Part shown: piece by piece, positions 7,221 to 16,541 of the stretch | How positions within the stretch are numbered: position 1 is the first letter of the stretch | Layout of the letters: the number at the start of each line of letters is the position of its first letter | Assembly: GCA_046291875.1 (NCBI GenBank) | Contig: JBKBSF010000014.1 | Span: 1 to 64,000, forward strand | Direction of reading: 5' to 3' | DNA: 64,000 nt | Source: SKVR01 sp046291875 | GTDB taxonomy: Bacteria; Bacteroidota; Bacteroidia; Bacteroidales; UBA7960 | Translations under genes and position numbers: made by a program | Notes under the pieces: generated by a model | The model's database searches: none | The model's input: only the letters and a program-made list of their open reading frames with translations | Told to the model about the DNA's origin: nothing

Positions 7221-7319
7221 AGGATCAATGCAAGTCTGGTTGAAACCCCAAAACGCCCTGAAAGGGCAGATTATAACAACACCATCCATCCCAAACCTAA
7301 CCTAATTCCCCATTGCACC

Positions 7320-8132
7320 ATGCACAAAGAAGAAAAAGGCAACGTAGTATTATTTCAGTTCGAAACACTGTTGCAACATAAGGATGTGCTGCACTTTGTA
7401 TCGGGCAGGCACGGGGGGTACAGCAAGGGACCTTTCCAGAGCCTCAATATGGGCTTCCATGTGGGCGACAGCGACTGGAATGTGTTGCAGAACCGCAAAA
7501 AGCTCGCAGCAGCCATGGGCCTGGAGCTCGACCAGCTCACCTTTGCCAACCAGACCCACAGCAGCAACGTGGCCATGGTGGATGCCTCACACAAAGGGGC
7601 GGGCAGCCACGATTTACAAACCGCCTTTGCCAATACCGACGGACTGGTAACCAATGTGCCGGGCATCTGCCTGTGTGTGCAGGTGGCCGATTGCGTGCCT
7701 GTGTTGCTCTACGACCCGCACCAACGGGTGGTGGCCGCACTGCATGCAGGCTGGCGGGGCACCCTGAAAAACATTGCCAAAGCCGGTATCAAGGCCATGA
7801 TGTACAACTACGGCTGCAACCCCGCGCATATACTGGCAGCCATTGGCCCTTCCAACGGGCCCTGCTGCTACCAGGTGGGTGAGGATGTAAAACAGGAAGC
7901 CCTCAGAAGCTTCGGCGATATTCGCCAAATCATCTCCCCTGCCCCGCAGGAAGGAAAATATATCTTCAACCAGTGGAGGGCCAATTTTCTTCAACTGGTC
8001 GATTTTGGGGTGAAGGAAGAGCATATTGAAACCACCTCCCTTTGCAGCCACTGCCATCCGCAACACTTCTTCTCTTCGCGATTCGACAAGGGCCATACCG
8101 GCCGCTACAGTGCCGGAATCATGCTCCGATGA
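7320..8132 (+). CDS. pgeF: Peptidoglycan editing factor PgeF (YfiH/laccase-domain family)
   Basis: The 270-residue protein is a full-length member of the former DUF152/multicopper polyphenol oxidase family. All three metal-site residues are present: His80 in NQTHSSNV, Cys125 in VADCVPVLLYDP and His142 in LHAGWRGT, followed by GPSNGPCCYQVG and a C-terminal SLCSHCHPQHFFSSR. In E. coli this enzyme hydrolyses wrongly incorporated L-serine-containing peptidoglycan precursors; related proteins act on adenosine or other purine nucleosides. It reads toward the OPT transporter with a 146-base gap, so it is probably a separate unit. No canonical promoter was found in the repeat-containing DNA upstream. 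Confidence 0.92.
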   Translation: MHKEEKGNVVLFQFETLLQHKDVLHFVSGRHGGYSKGPFQSLNMGFHVGDSDWNVLQNRKKLAAAMGLELDQLTFANQTHSSNVAMVDASHKGAGSHDLQTAFANTDGLVTNVPGICLCVQVADCVPVLLYDPHQRVVAALHAGWRGTLKNIAKAGIKAMMYNYGCNPAHILAAIGPSNGPCCYQVGEDVKQEALRSFGDIRQIISPAPQEGKYIFNQWRANFLQLVDFGVKEEHIETTSLCSHCHPQHFFSSRFDKGHTGRYSAGIMLR

Positions 8133-8278
8133 TCCTTCCCGGGCCCCTGCTTTCGCGGTGCAACGGCAAAACAACATTTTGTTCAAATATTATTGGCTTA
8201 TGTGCGTGGAATTATCTATTTTAGGCCGCCTTTTCAGGCACCTGAAAATATCACCATTCAAAACTTAAGTCAAAACAT

Positions 8279-10240
8279 ATGGAAGAAAACAAACAAAACA
8301 TCACGGGCTTGCCCGAGAATGCCTATTCGGAACTTAAACCCGGCGAAGAGTACATTCCGGTAATGGCTCCCGACAAGATTTACCCCGAGGTAAATTTCCG
8401 CTCGGTATCATTGGGTTTGCTTATGGCAGTGATCTTTTCGGCGGCTGCCGCTTACCTGGGATTGAAGATCGGGCAGGTTTTTGAAGCCGCCATCCCCATT
8501 GCCATCATCGCAGTGGGTTTGTCAACCCTTGCCAAGAGAAAAAATGCACTGGGCGAAAACGTGATCATCCAGTCCATCGGTGCCAGTTCGGGAGTAATTG
8601 TGGCCGGAGCCATCTTTACCCTGCCCGCACTGTACATCCTTGACCTGGAGGCCCATTTCTACCAGGTATTCTTCTCCTCATTGCTGGGGGGCTTCCTGGG
8701 CATCCTTTTCATCATCCCCTTCCGCAAGTATTTTGTGGCCGAGATGCATGGCAAGTACCCCTTCCCCGAAGCTACCGCCACCACAGAGGTGCTGGTATCG
8801 GGCGAGAAAGGCGGCGATCAGGCCAAAGTGCTGCTCTTTAGCGGTCTGATTGGCGGGTTGTACGATTTTATCATCGCCACCTTCGGCTGGTGGGCAGAGG
8901 AATTCTCCACCCGTGTACTCCCCTATGGTGAGGCACTGGCCGACAAAGCCAAGCTGGTTTTCAAGCTCAACGTAGGAGCCGCCATTGTGGGGCTGGGCTA
9001 TATCATCGGATTGAAATATGCGGTGATCATCTGCGCCGGATCCTTTGTGGGCTGGTTTGTGATCATCCCCATGATTGCCCATGCTGCCGAGATGTTCGGA
9101 GGTATAGAGGCCATTACCGGGGCAAGTCCTGAAACCATCTTTGCACAGTATGTGCGTATGATCGGTATCGGAGGTATTGCCATGGCCGGTGTGATCGGTA
9201 TCATCCGCTCTTCCAAGGTAATCCGTACGGCCATCAGCCTGGCGGTGAAAGAGACCTTCAGCAAGCATGCCAACAGCGATAACAACCTTCGTACCCGTCG
9301 CGATCTGCCCATGAGCATCATCCTGGGAGGTATATTGGTTACCGGCCTGTTGATCTTTATCTTCTTCCAGTTCGGCGTAGTGCACAACCTGGGCCATGCG
9401 TTGCTGGCGCTGGTTATCGTAATGATCATCTCCTTCCTGTTTACCACCGTGGCAGCCAATGCCATTGCCATTGTAGGTACCAACCCGGTATCGGGTATGA
9501 CCCTGATGACCCTTATCATCACTTCGCTGGTGATGGCGGCAGCCGGATTGAGCGGCACCTCAGGTATGGTGGCAGCCCTTATCATCGGGGGTGTGGTATG
9601 TACTGCCCTGGCCATGGCCGGCGGCTTCATCACCGACCTTAAGATCGGGTACTGGCTCGGATCATCGCCCTACAAACAGCAGGGATGGAAGTTCCTGGGT
9701 ACTGTGGTTTCTGCAGCTACCGTTGGGGGTGTTATCATCATCCTGAACCAGACTTACGGTTTCAAAGGCGAAGGAGCACTGGTAGCTCCCCAGGCCAATG
9801 CCATGGCTGCCGTAATTGAACCCATGATGACCGGCGGTTCGGCCCCCTGGTTGCTCTATGCTGCCGGCGCTGCCCTCTCGCTCATCCTTACCATGTTGGG
9901 TATTCCTGCCCTGGCTTTTGCACTGGGTATGTTTATCCCCATTGGCCTCAACACTCCTCTGCTGGTGGGCGGTATCATCTCTTACTATGTAACCAGCCGC
10001 AGCCAGGATCAGAAACTCAACAATGCACGCAAAGAACGCGGAACTCTTATTGCCAGCGGGTTTATTGCCGGGGGTGCCCTCATGGGCGTAATCAGTGCTA
10101 TCCTTAAATTTGGCGGACTGGATGTGGAAGCCCACAACTGGGTGGCATCCAACGGTGCCCAGTACCTGGGATTGGTAATGTTTACTCTGCTCTGTGTGTA
10201 CCTCTACAGAAATGCGCTGAAAGCCAAAAAAGAAGATTAA
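8279..10240 (+). CDS. OPT-family oligopeptide transporter
   Basis: A 653-residue polytopic membrane protein with about 14-16 helices. It carries OPT family hallmarks: an N-terminal LGLLMAVIFSAAAAYLGLKI, the FPEATATTEVL segment after KYP around residues 160-173, and VGTNPVSGMTLMTL in the second half. The family takes up oligopeptides, or siderophore-metal chelates in the YSL branch, by proton symport. The next gene, 19 bases downstream, encodes peptidase T, so import of small peptides followed by cytoplasmic cleavage is the natural reading. The N-terminal 30 residues are hydrophilic and cytoplasmic. Confidence 0.92.
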   Translation: MEENKQNITGLPENAYSELKPGEEYIPVMAPDKIYPEVNFRSVSLGLLMAVIFSAAAAYLGLKIGQVFEAAIPIAIIAVGLSTLAKRKNALGENVIIQSIGASSGVIVAGAIFTLPALYILDLEAHFYQVFFSSLLGGFLGILFIIPFRKYFVAEMHGKYPFPEATATTEVLVSGEKGGDQAKVLLFSGLIGGLYDFIIATFGWWAEEFSTRVLPYGEALADKAKLVFKLNVGAAIVGLGYIIGLKYAVIICAGSFVGWFVIIPMIAHAAEMFGGIEAITGASPETIFAQYVRMIGIGGIAMAGVIGIIRSSKVIRTAISLAVKETFSKHANSDNNLRTRRDLPMSIILGGILVTGLLIFIFFQFGVVHNLGHALLALVIVMIISFLFTTVAANAIAIVGTNPVSGMTLMTLIITSLVMAAAGLSGTSGMVAALIIGGVVCTALAMAGGFITDLKIGYWLGSSPYKQQGWKFLGTVVSAATVGGVIIILNQTYGFKGEGALVAPQANAMAAVIEPMMTGGSAPWLLYAAGAALSLILTMLGIPALAFALGMFIPIGLNTPLLVGGIISYYVTSRSQDQKLNNARKERGTLIASGFIAGGALMGVISAILKFGGLDVEAHNWVASNGAQYLGLVMFTLLCVYLYRNALKAKKED

Positions 10241-10259
10241 CGGTTAAACAAACACAGTT

Positions 10260-11489
10260 ATGAAGCAAACACTTTTAGAAAAATTCTACAAATACATCAG
10301 TATCGACACACAGGCCGATCCTGCTTCGCAAACTTTTCCCAGCACCAGCAAACAGATGAACCTGTCGAAGGTACTGGTGGAAGAGCTGCAGCAGATGGGC
10401 ATTGCCGATGCTCATATGGATGATAAGGGATACGTAATGGCTACCCTTCCTTCCAACATCGACAAGGATGTGCCGGTGATCGGCTTCCTGGCCCATGTGG
10501 ATACAGCCCCCGATATGTCGGGAAAGGATATCAAACCCCAGATCGTGGAAGACTACGATGGAGAAGATATCCTGCTCAACACCCAAAAGGATATGTACCT
10601 GCGCGTGTCGGATTTTCCCGAATTGAAAAAATACATCGGACAAACCCTCATCACCACTGACGGAACCACGCTGCTGGGAGCCGACGACAAAGCAGGTATT
10701 GCGGAAATCATGACCGCCATCGAGTACCTTACCCAGAACCCGCACATCAAGCATGGCACCATCAAGATTGGTTTCACCCCCGACGAAGAGATCGGCAAAG
10801 GGGTAGATCATTTTGATGTGGATAAGTTTGGTGCACACTATGCCTACACCCTGGATGGTGGCGAAGTGGGTGAGCTGGAGTTCGAAAACTTCAATGCAGC
10901 CTATGCCAAGGTAATGGTGCAGGGAAGAAACGTACACCCCGGCATGGCCAAGCACAAGATGATCAACTCCATGATCGTGGGAAGTGAGTTCAACGATATG
11001 CTCCCGGTTTTCGACCGCCCGGAGTTTACCGAGCACTACGAAGGGTTCTTCCACCTTATTAAATTCGATGGCACCGTGGAGGAGTCTACCCTGCAGTACA
11101 TCATCCGCGATCACGACCGCACCCTTTTCGAAAAGCGCAAGCAGATGATCTACGATGTGGCCGATTTCATCAACAAAAAGCATGGCGAAGGCACCATCAG
11201 GATCGAGATGAAAGACCAGTACTACAACATGCGCGAGAAGGTGGAACCGGTGTATCATATTGTGGAAATTGCAGAGAAAGCCATGATTGAACTGGGCATC
11301 AAACCCCATATCAAACCCATCCGCGGTGGTACCGACGGATCGAGGCTTTCTTACATGGGACTGCCCTGCCCCAACATCTTTGCCGGCGGGCACAACTTCC
11401 ATGGCAAGTACGAATTCATCCCCCTGGAAAGCATGGAAAAAGCTACCCAGGTGATACTGAAAATCATCGAATTGTACGCTAAGCAATAG
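10260..11489 (+). CDS. pepT: Peptidase T (aminotripeptidase)
   Basis: The 409-residue M20B metallopeptidase removes the N-terminal residue from tripeptides in the cytoplasm. Zinc ligands and catalytic residues are in place: His79 and Asp81 in FLAHVDTAPD, the bridging Asp141 in LLGADDKAG, Glu175/Glu176 in TPDEEIGKG, and the C-terminal GGTDGSRLSYMGLPCPNIFA followed by GGHNFHGKYEF. The length matches the family. It lies 19 bases after the OPT transporter gene and is closed by a strong terminator at 11509-11549, so the two form a peptide-uptake operon. Confidence 0.96.
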   Translation: MKQTLLEKFYKYISIDTQADPASQTFPSTSKQMNLSKVLVEELQQMGIADAHMDDKGYVMATLPSNIDKDVPVIGFLAHVDTAPDMSGKDIKPQIVEDYDGEDILLNTQKDMYLRVSDFPELKKYIGQTLITTDGTTLLGADDKAGIAEIMTAIEYLTQNPHIKHGTIKIGFTPDEEIGKGVDHFDVDKFGAHYAYTLDGGEVGELEFENFNAAYAKVMVQGRNVHPGMAKHKMINSMIVGSEFNDMLPVFDRPEFTEHYEGFFHLIKFDGTVEESTLQYIIRDHDRTLFEKRKQMIYDVADFINKKHGEGTIRIEMKDQYYNMREKVEPVYHIVEIAEKAMIELGIKPHIKPIRGGTDGSRLSYMGLPCPNIFAGGHNFHGKYEFIPLESMEKATQVILKIIELYAKQ

Positions 11490-11508
11490 GTTGTTTCGGC
11501 AATCTGTT

Positions 11509-11549
11509 AGAAGAGGTTTTCTGCCCGGCAGAAAGCCTCTTCTTTTTTT
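11509..11549 (+). terminator. Intrinsic terminator of the OPT-pepT operon
   Basis: AGAAGAGG (11509-11516) plus TTTCTGC (11518-11524) pair with GCAGAAA (11528-11534) and CCTCTTCT (11536-11543) around a 3-base loop, followed by a T run to 11549. Confidence 0.92.
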
Positions 11550-11639
11550 GGGGGATCCGGGGGTTGCACTGTATTGCCGGGTGAGATGCAAAAAAACCAA
11601 AAGCCGTATAGCCCCTACCGCAGGCAAGCAGATAAATTC

Positions 11640-11647
11640 TAACTTTG
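11640..11647 (+). promoter_or_regulatory. Bacteroidota-type -7 box for the EamA transporter gene
   Basis: TAACTTTG fits TAnnTTTG and lies 29 bases before the ATG at 11677, just after the pepT terminator. Confidence 0.6.
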
Positions 11648-11676
11648 CGCGTCATAAAAAAAAACTATCTGAATCC

Positions 11677-12570
11677 ATGGAATTACGTATCGGAGAACTG
11701 GCTGCCCTGGGCACTGCATTTTGCTGGACCATCACTGCATTGGCCTTTGAAACCGCCAGCCGCAAGGTGGGCAGTGTGGCAGTAAATATCATCCGCCTGG
11801 TAATGGCGCTGGTGCTGCTGAGTATCTTTTCGTGGTTCACCAGGGGGCTGTTTTTCCCCACCGATGCCAGCTCCTACACCTGGTTCTGGCTGATCCTGTC
11901 GGGACTGGTGGGTTTCGTAATCGGCGACCTGTTTCTTTTTGAGGCCTTTACCCTGATCGGCTCGCGCCTCTCCATGCTCATCATGACCCTGGTGCCGCCC
12001 ATCACAGCCATTACAGGCTGGATGCTCCTGAGTGAGCAGATGACCTGGTTCAACATACTGGGCATGACCCTTACCATCTCCGGTATTGCACTGGTAATCT
12101 TCCAGCGCCAGACCAAAGGAGGGCAAAAGGTGAGCTACCCGGTCAAGGGATTGTTCTTTGCATTTCTGGGTGCTGCCGGACAAGCCATCGGCTACGTTTT
12201 GAGCAAGTTTGGCATGGGCGACTTCAATCCCTTTGCCGCTACACAGATCAGGGTGATTGCAGGGATTATCGGCTTTGCCATCCTGGTAAGCTTTTTCAAA
12301 AGATGGAAGGCCGTATATGCCGCATTGCCACAGCGCAAACCCATGATGCTGATGCTGCTGGGTGCCACCTTTGGCCCCTTTATAGGCGTATCGCTCTCGC
12401 TGCTGGCCGCCCAGCATACCTCCACCGGTATTGCCTCTACCATCATGGCCATCACACCCATTCTGCTTATCCCCACTACCTTTTTCTTCTTCAAACAATC
12501 GGTAAGCTGGAAAGAAATTGCCGGAGCCATAATAAGCGTTGTGGGTGTATCGTTATTTTTTATTCTGTAA
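11677..12570 (+). CDS. DMT superfamily transporter with two EamA domains
   Basis: 297 residues from the ATG at 11677. The open frame extends 62 codons upstream across the pepT terminator and promoter, so the longer start is rejected. Ten hydrophobic helices form two EamA repeats, roughly residues 7-140 and 150-295, with GDLFLFEAFTLIGSRLSML and GVSLSLLAAQHTSTGIASTI marking the repeat cores. Family members export metabolites such as amino acids; the substrate is unknown. The PBP1A gene starts 33 bases downstream on the same strand, so the two may be co-transcribed. Confidence 0.88.
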   Translation: MELRIGELAALGTAFCWTITALAFETASRKVGSVAVNIIRLVMALVLLSIFSWFTRGLFFPTDASSYTWFWLILSGLVGFVIGDLFLFEAFTLIGSRLSMLIMTLVPPITAITGWMLLSEQMTWFNILGMTLTISGIALVIFQRQTKGGQKVSYPVKGLFFAFLGAAGQAIGYVLSKFGMGDFNPFAATQIRVIAGIIGFAILVSFFKRWKAVYAALPQRKPMMLMLLGATFGPFIGVSLSLLAAQHTSTGIASTIMAITPILLIPTTFFFFKQSVSWKEIAGAIISVVGVSLFFIL

Positions 12571-12603
12571 TTACCCTCTGGGAAAACTCCAATACGTAAA
12601 GTC

Positions 12604-14967
12604 TTGAAATACTATCACATTATCCGGGAAAAGCTACGGGCTTTCTGGCAAAGGCTCCGGCAGGATGCCGGCTACCGCAAACAGGTTGCCCTTCGTTCAC
12701 TCAGGATCATCCTGCTGGGTATGGCAGCAGGATTTGCCCTTGTCCTGTTGTTGTTTCTGAGCGTATGGGCAGGATTGTGGGGAAAATTGCCCCGCATGGC
12801 CGAACTGGCCTCCATCGAAAACCAGGTCTCCTCCGAAGTGTATGCCATCGATGGCGAATTGCTGGGCAAATATTTCATTTATGACCGGTCGCAGGTGAGC
12901 CTGGAACAGATCTCCCCCAATGTTATCAACAGCCTCATAGCCACTGAGGATGCACGTTTTTACCGGCACCGTGGTATCGACTACCGCAGCCTGGGACGGG
13001 TGTTTTTCAAGACCCTGCTCATGGGCGAAACCTCCGCAGGGGGTGGCAGCACCCTGAGCCAGCAGCTGGCCAAAAACCTGTACACCCGCCAGAACAATGG
13101 CATCATGTCGCTGCCGGTAAGCAAATTCAGGGAGTTTATCATTGCACACCGCCTGGAAAGAATTTATTCCAAAGAAGATATCCTGGTGCTGTATCTGAAT
13201 ACGGTGCCATTGGGCGAGAATGTTTTTGGCATCAGTGCCGCATCGCTTCGGTTTTTCAACAAAAATCCACGCGATCTGAAGGTGGAGGAAGCTGCCGTGC
13301 TCATTGGCATGCTCAAAGCCACCAGCTTTTACAACCCGCGCAGGTTTCCCGAAAGGGCACTGCAACGGCGCAATACCGTTATCGGGCAATTGCAACGCTA
13401 TGATTATATCACTGCGCAGCAGGCCGATTCCCTTCGCCAGATCCCCCTCACATTGGACTACAACCCCATGACCCACAACCAGGGCCCCGCACCCTACTTC
13501 AGGGAGAAGCTGCGCCTGGAGGTGGTGAAGATCCTGGAAGAATACAACACGCGCCATCAGACCCAATACAACCTTTACACCGACGGGCTGCGCATCTATA
13601 CCACCATCGACTATCAGTTGCAGCTCAATGCCGAGCGGGCCCTGCGCCGCCAGCTGGCTGCCCAGCAAAAGATCCTCGACAACCACTTTCAACGGGCTAC
13701 CCCACAGCGTGCAGCCTCGTTGCTGCGCTCGCTGATGCGAAACTCCGACCGCTACCGGTCCATGCAAAGGGCACGGGTGGCAGAAAAGGAGATCGAAGAG
13801 GCCTTTGCCCGTGAAGCCCTGCTGGAGATGTTCTCCTGGGAGGGCCCCAAAGAGATGCGTATCAGCCCCATGGACTCTATCTTCCGTGCCCAGCAGATCA
13901 TGCATGCCGGACTGGTATCGGTGGATGCTTCCAACGGACACATTCGGGCATGGGTGGGCGGTATCGACTTCAGGTACTTCCAGTACGACCATGTGCAGGC
14001 ACGCCGCCAGGCAGGCTCTACCTTCAAACCCTTCGTGTATGTTACGGCCCTGCAAATGGGGGTAGATCCGTGCGAATACGTCAGCAACGAGATACAGGTG
14101 TATGAAGATTTCGACGACTGGAGCCCACAGAACGCCAGCAGAGACCACGAAGGCTACTACAGCATGCTGGGTGCACTGGCACGATCTGTAAACACCATCA
14201 GCGCACACTACATCAGCCAGACCGGTGTTTTGCCCGTGATTGAGAATGCCCGTAAGGCCGGCATCCGCTCTCCCCTGCCCCCCGTGCCATCACTGGCCCT
14301 GGGCACTGCCGATGTAAGCCTGCTGGAGATGACACTGGCCTATGCACCCTTCCTCAACGAAGGGCAAACCCTTGAACCCATCTGGCTGCTGCGCATAGAA
14401 GACAAAAATGGCACTGTGCTGTGGGAGGATAAACGTAAACGCAATCCCTCACAGGCATGGGAACCCCATGTGGCCCTGCTGAGCAGAGAGATGCTCAGTG
14501 CTGTGGTTGACAGCGGTACCGCAGGCAGCCTGCGGTCGCGCCACGGGTTGCAGGGCAGTATAGCCGGTAAGACCGGAACCACCCAAAACAATGCCGACAC
14601 CTGGTTTGTGGGTTTTAGTCCGCAACTCATTACCGGTGTATGGACCGGCCTGGAAAACCCTGCCTTTGCAGCCCTGTATGGCTCTCCGCTGGGATCGGGC
14701 GGCAGTGCTGTGCCTGTTTGGGGCGATTACATGCGCGAGGTGCAACGATCGGCACGCACCCGCAAATATGCCCAGGGAAGCTTCTCACCGGTGCCCGACA
14801 GCCTGGCCCTGCAACTGCAGTGCGCCATGTTCCTGGAGGAGCTGCCCACAGAAAGCTGGTGGGAAAATATTTTCGGCACCCCCGATGAGCGCCACGAAAA
14901 ACGGCCTGATCGCCAAAGAAAAGAGCGACCAAGCCGGTTACGAAGATTTTTCGAGAATATTTTCTGA
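12604..14967 (+). CDS. Class A penicillin-binding protein (PBP1A-type)
   Basis: This 787-residue bifunctional enzyme polymerises and crosslinks peptidoglycan outside the inner membrane. One membrane anchor lies at residues 34-56. The glycosyltransferase domain has catalytic Glu115 in TEDARFYRHRGID and GGSTLSQQLAKNLY at 148-161. The transpeptidase domain has Ser472 in AGSTFKPFVY, SVN at 528-530 and KTGTT beginning at Lys656. The start is TTG (TTG-AAA-TAC), giving a normal cytoplasmic head; the next ATG would cut into the anchor. The gene ends only five bases from the end of a convergent gene. It lacks a long C-terminal extension and ends in an Arg/Lys-rich tail. Confidence 0.95.
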   Translation: MKYYHIIREKLRAFWQRLRQDAGYRKQVALRSLRIILLGMAAGFALVLLLFLSVWAGLWGKLPRMAELASIENQVSSEVYAIDGELLGKYFIYDRSQVSLEQISPNVINSLIATEDARFYRHRGIDYRSLGRVFFKTLLMGETSAGGGSTLSQQLAKNLYTRQNNGIMSLPVSKFREFIIAHRLERIYSKEDILVLYLNTVPLGENVFGISAASLRFFNKNPRDLKVEEAAVLIGMLKATSFYNPRRFPERALQRRNTVIGQLQRYDYITAQQADSLRQIPLTLDYNPMTHNQGPAPYFREKLRLEVVKILEEYNTRHQTQYNLYTDGLRIYTTIDYQLQLNAERALRRQLAAQQKILDNHFQRATPQRAASLLRSLMRNSDRYRSMQRARVAEKEIEEAFAREALLEMFSWEGPKEMRISPMDSIFRAQQIMHAGLVSVDASNGHIRAWVGGIDFRYFQYDHVQARRQAGSTFKPFVYVTALQMGVDPCEYVSNEIQVYEDFDDWSPQNASRDHEGYYSMLGALARSVNTISAHYISQTGVLPVIENARKAGIRSPLPPVPSLALGTADVSLLEMTLAYAPFLNEGQTLEPIWLLRIEDKNGTVLWEDKRKRNPSQAWEPHVALLSREMLSAVVDSGTAGSLRSRHGLQGSIAGKTGTTQNNADTWFVGFSPQLITGVWTGLENPAFAALYGSPLGSGGSAVPVWGDYMREVQRSARTRKYAQGSFSPVPDSLALQLQCAMFLEELPTESWWENIFGTPDERHEKRPDRQRKERPSRLRRFFENIF

Positions 14968-14972
14968 TTTGA

Positions 14973-15443
14973 TCAGTTGCGCCCGCGCCCTCGCTGGGCC
15001 CCGCGGCTTTCGCGAAGCAGGTTGCGGTTGAAATTTCTTTCTGCCTCATAGAGCTTTACCACCTTGCGCAGGGGTAAGATCTCCTTGAACCGTTCGTGGT
15101 ACTGGCGGCGTAAAGCAGTCATCTCTTCCATATTGGCAATTTCCATGTCGGCCAGCTCCAGCAGCTGTGCATCGGTAAGCTGATCCAGCTCTGCCAGGCG
15201 AAGGCGTGCAGTTCTGTGGCGCACCATCATCTCATCTCGCTTGCGGTTGAACTCATTGTAAACCGGCCAGAAAACCTGTGCTTCTGCAGGGCTGAGCTCA
15301 AGCTCGGCGGTGAGAAAAGCAATGCGTCGTGCTTCCATCTGCCTGTGCTGCTCCTGCCGCTCACCCATCTGGGCTGCCGAAACCAGGGAAAAAGTCACCA
15401 AAACCAGAGAGAAAACTGCGGATAAAAAGTTCTTTCGATACAT
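14973..15443 (-). CDS. Small exported Spy/CpxP-like protein
   Basis: 156 residues from the ATG at 15443. A longer start would overlap the anti-sigma gene. A signal peptide (YRKNFLSAVFSLVLVTFSLVSA) is followed by an all-helical, Arg/Glu/Met-rich body with the LSPAEAQVFWPVYNEFNRKR segment characteristic of small periplasmic proteins found beside Bacteroidota ECF sigma factors. The tail is arginine-rich (RESRGAQRGRGR). It is probably a periplasmic stress sensor or chaperone-like protein, by analogy with Spy, CpxP and CnrX-type helical proteins. It is the last gene of the sigma/anti-sigma string; specific function is inference. Confidence 0.7.
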   Translation of the reverse strand: MYRKNFLSAVFSLVLVTFSLVSAAQMGERQEQHRQMEARRIAFLTAELELSPAEAQVFWPVYNEFNRKRDEMMVRHRTARLRLAELDQLTDAQLLELADMEIANMEEMTALRRQYHERFKEILPLRKVVKLYEAERNFNRNLLRESRGAQRGRGRN

Positions 15444-15486
15444 AGGGTTGAGTTTTTGTGTTGCGCAAATCAGATGGATTGAACCA

Positions 15487-15963
15487 TTAATCGAGAAGAT
15501 CATCAATACCATCACCATGATAATCCAGGATATACTCTATAATGAAATCATCGCTGGGCACCACCTCTTCAGGGGAAGTGTCGTCCATTACCATATCCAG
15601 GTAAATATCGGTCTGATAGTCGGAGTACCAGGCCAGGTACTCCTCGTAAATAAGGTTGTCGTGTTCGCTGAGCAGATCGCCGTTGCCGGATTGATAAAGG
15701 AAGAAAAGGGCAGCAAAGGCTATGGCAAACAAAGTGGCAGCCACAGCAACAGGACGAAGCACCAGCAGGAATATCTCACGAGGGGTTCTGCGCTTGCGTT
15801 GGTGGATTTTCTCTGCGATGCTCTCAGGCATCTGCCCGAAGAAACCCTGCGGTACAACAAAGGGATTGGAGCCGGAGAATTTCTCCAGTTCCGGGGCTAT
15901 TTCCCGCAGTTCCTTCCTGATATCGTCGTTGGGCATGTGCATAGTTGTATGGTGTTTAGACAC
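15487..15963 (-). CDS. Probable anti-sigma factor
   Basis: 158 residues from a GTG at 15963 (a GGAG lies 7 bases upstream of it); ATG starts at residues 8 and 10 are alternatives. The cytoplasmic N-terminus (about residues 1-60, with ELREIAPELEKFSGSNPFVV) precedes one membrane helix (VAATLFAIAFAALFFLYQ, about 72-90) and an acidic outer segment ending in DDLLD. I see no zinc-binding HxxxCxxC motif, so it is not a classical ZAS anti-sigma factor. The position, 17 bases after an ECF sigma gene, supports the role; direct sequence evidence is limited to the topology. Confidence 0.6.
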   Translation of the reverse strand: MSKHHTTMHMPNDDIRKELREIAPELEKFSGSNPFVVPQGFFGQMPESIAEKIHQRKRRTPREIFLLVLRPVAVAATLFAIAFAALFFLYQSGNGDLLSEHDNLIYEEYLAWYSDYQTDIYLDMVMDDTSPEEVVPSDDFIIEYILDYHGDGIDDLLD

Positions 15964-15980
15964 AGAAACTCCGCCGGGGT

Positions 15981-16529
15981 TTAATATGCCTTCATATAAT
16001 CTTCAATTTTTTTTGCGGCATGATGGTAAGATGCCTTCAGAGCTCCTACCGATGTACCTAATACATCAGACATCTCCTCGTATTTCAGCTCATCGAAGTA
16101 TCGCATATTAAATACCAGGCGTTGTTTTTCGGGCAGCTGCAGGATGGCTTTCTGTAGTTTTCGCTCTATCTCCGATCCGGAAAAAGCCTGTGAGGTTTCC
16201 AGCGAACTCTCCAGGGTATATTCCACATCGCTCCAGGGCAGGAAAGACCAGCGTTTCTTCTTTTTGAGAAAGCTCAAGGCTTCGTTGGTGGCAATGCGGT
16301 ACAGCCATGTAAAAAGCCCGGAATCGGCCCTGAATTCTCCAAGGCCTTTCCAGGCTTTAACAAAGGTATCCTGGGTGAGGTCGCTGGCATCTTCGTGTTC
16401 TATCACCATCCTTCGGATGTGCCAGTAAACCTTCTCCTGGTATTTCCTTACAATAAGATTGAATGCATAACCTGAGTTATCGGGGTTATGAAACATTTTG
16501 AGCAATACATCATCGTCGTAATGGCTCAT
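15981..16529 (-). CDS. ECF-type RNA polymerase sigma factor
   Basis: 182 residues from the ATG at 16529; a TTG three codons earlier is possible. Region 2 is recognisable in VRKYQEKVYWHIRRMV, DASDLTQDTFVKAWKGL and the -10 recognition part GLFTWLYRIATNEALSFLK. Region 4 follows as LPEKQRLVFNMRYFDELKYE and the helix-turn-helix MSDVLGTSVGALKASYHHA. It sits 12 bases after the transketolase C-terminal gene and directly before a membrane protein that is likely its anti-sigma factor, so its activity is probably governed by an envelope signal. Confidence 0.93.
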   Translation of the reverse strand: MSHYDDDVLLKMFHNPDNSGYAFNLIVRKYQEKVYWHIRRMVIEHEDASDLTQDTFVKAWKGLGEFRADSGLFTWLYRIATNEALSFLKKKKRWSFLPWSDVEYTLESSLETSQAFSGSEIERKLQKAILQLPEKQRLVFNMRYFDELKYEEMSDVLGTSVGALKASYHHAAKKIEDYMKAY

Positions 16530-16541
16530 GCAGAGCAAGGT

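Larger units (their letters stand above)
6731..7319. other. Long intergenic region with repeats and palindromes
   Basis: No gene is supported. It holds a C/G-rich palindrome (CTCCCTGGGAGGGAG near 6931-6945) within a stretch resembling common Bacteroidota intergenic repeats, the inverted long repeat copy at 6985-7105, a short tail copy at 7178-7220, and a GCCCT-GA-AGGGC-type hairpin near 7255-7267. Confidence 0.55.

Noticed and set aside
10275..11627. 450-codon minus-strand frame opposite pepT
   Set aside because: Antisense shadow of a fully conserved peptidase gene.
11491..11676. N-terminal extension of the EamA transporter
   Set aside because: The extension would run through the pepT terminator and the TAACTTTG promoter.
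12697..14208. 503-codon minus-strand frame opposite PBP1A
   Set aside because: It overlaps a complete penicillin-binding protein and shows no recognisable protein features.
15487..15518. Longer start for the Spy-like protein, overlapping the anti-sigma gene
   Set aside because: The ATG at 15443 gives a proper signal peptide, while the extension is uncharacteristic.
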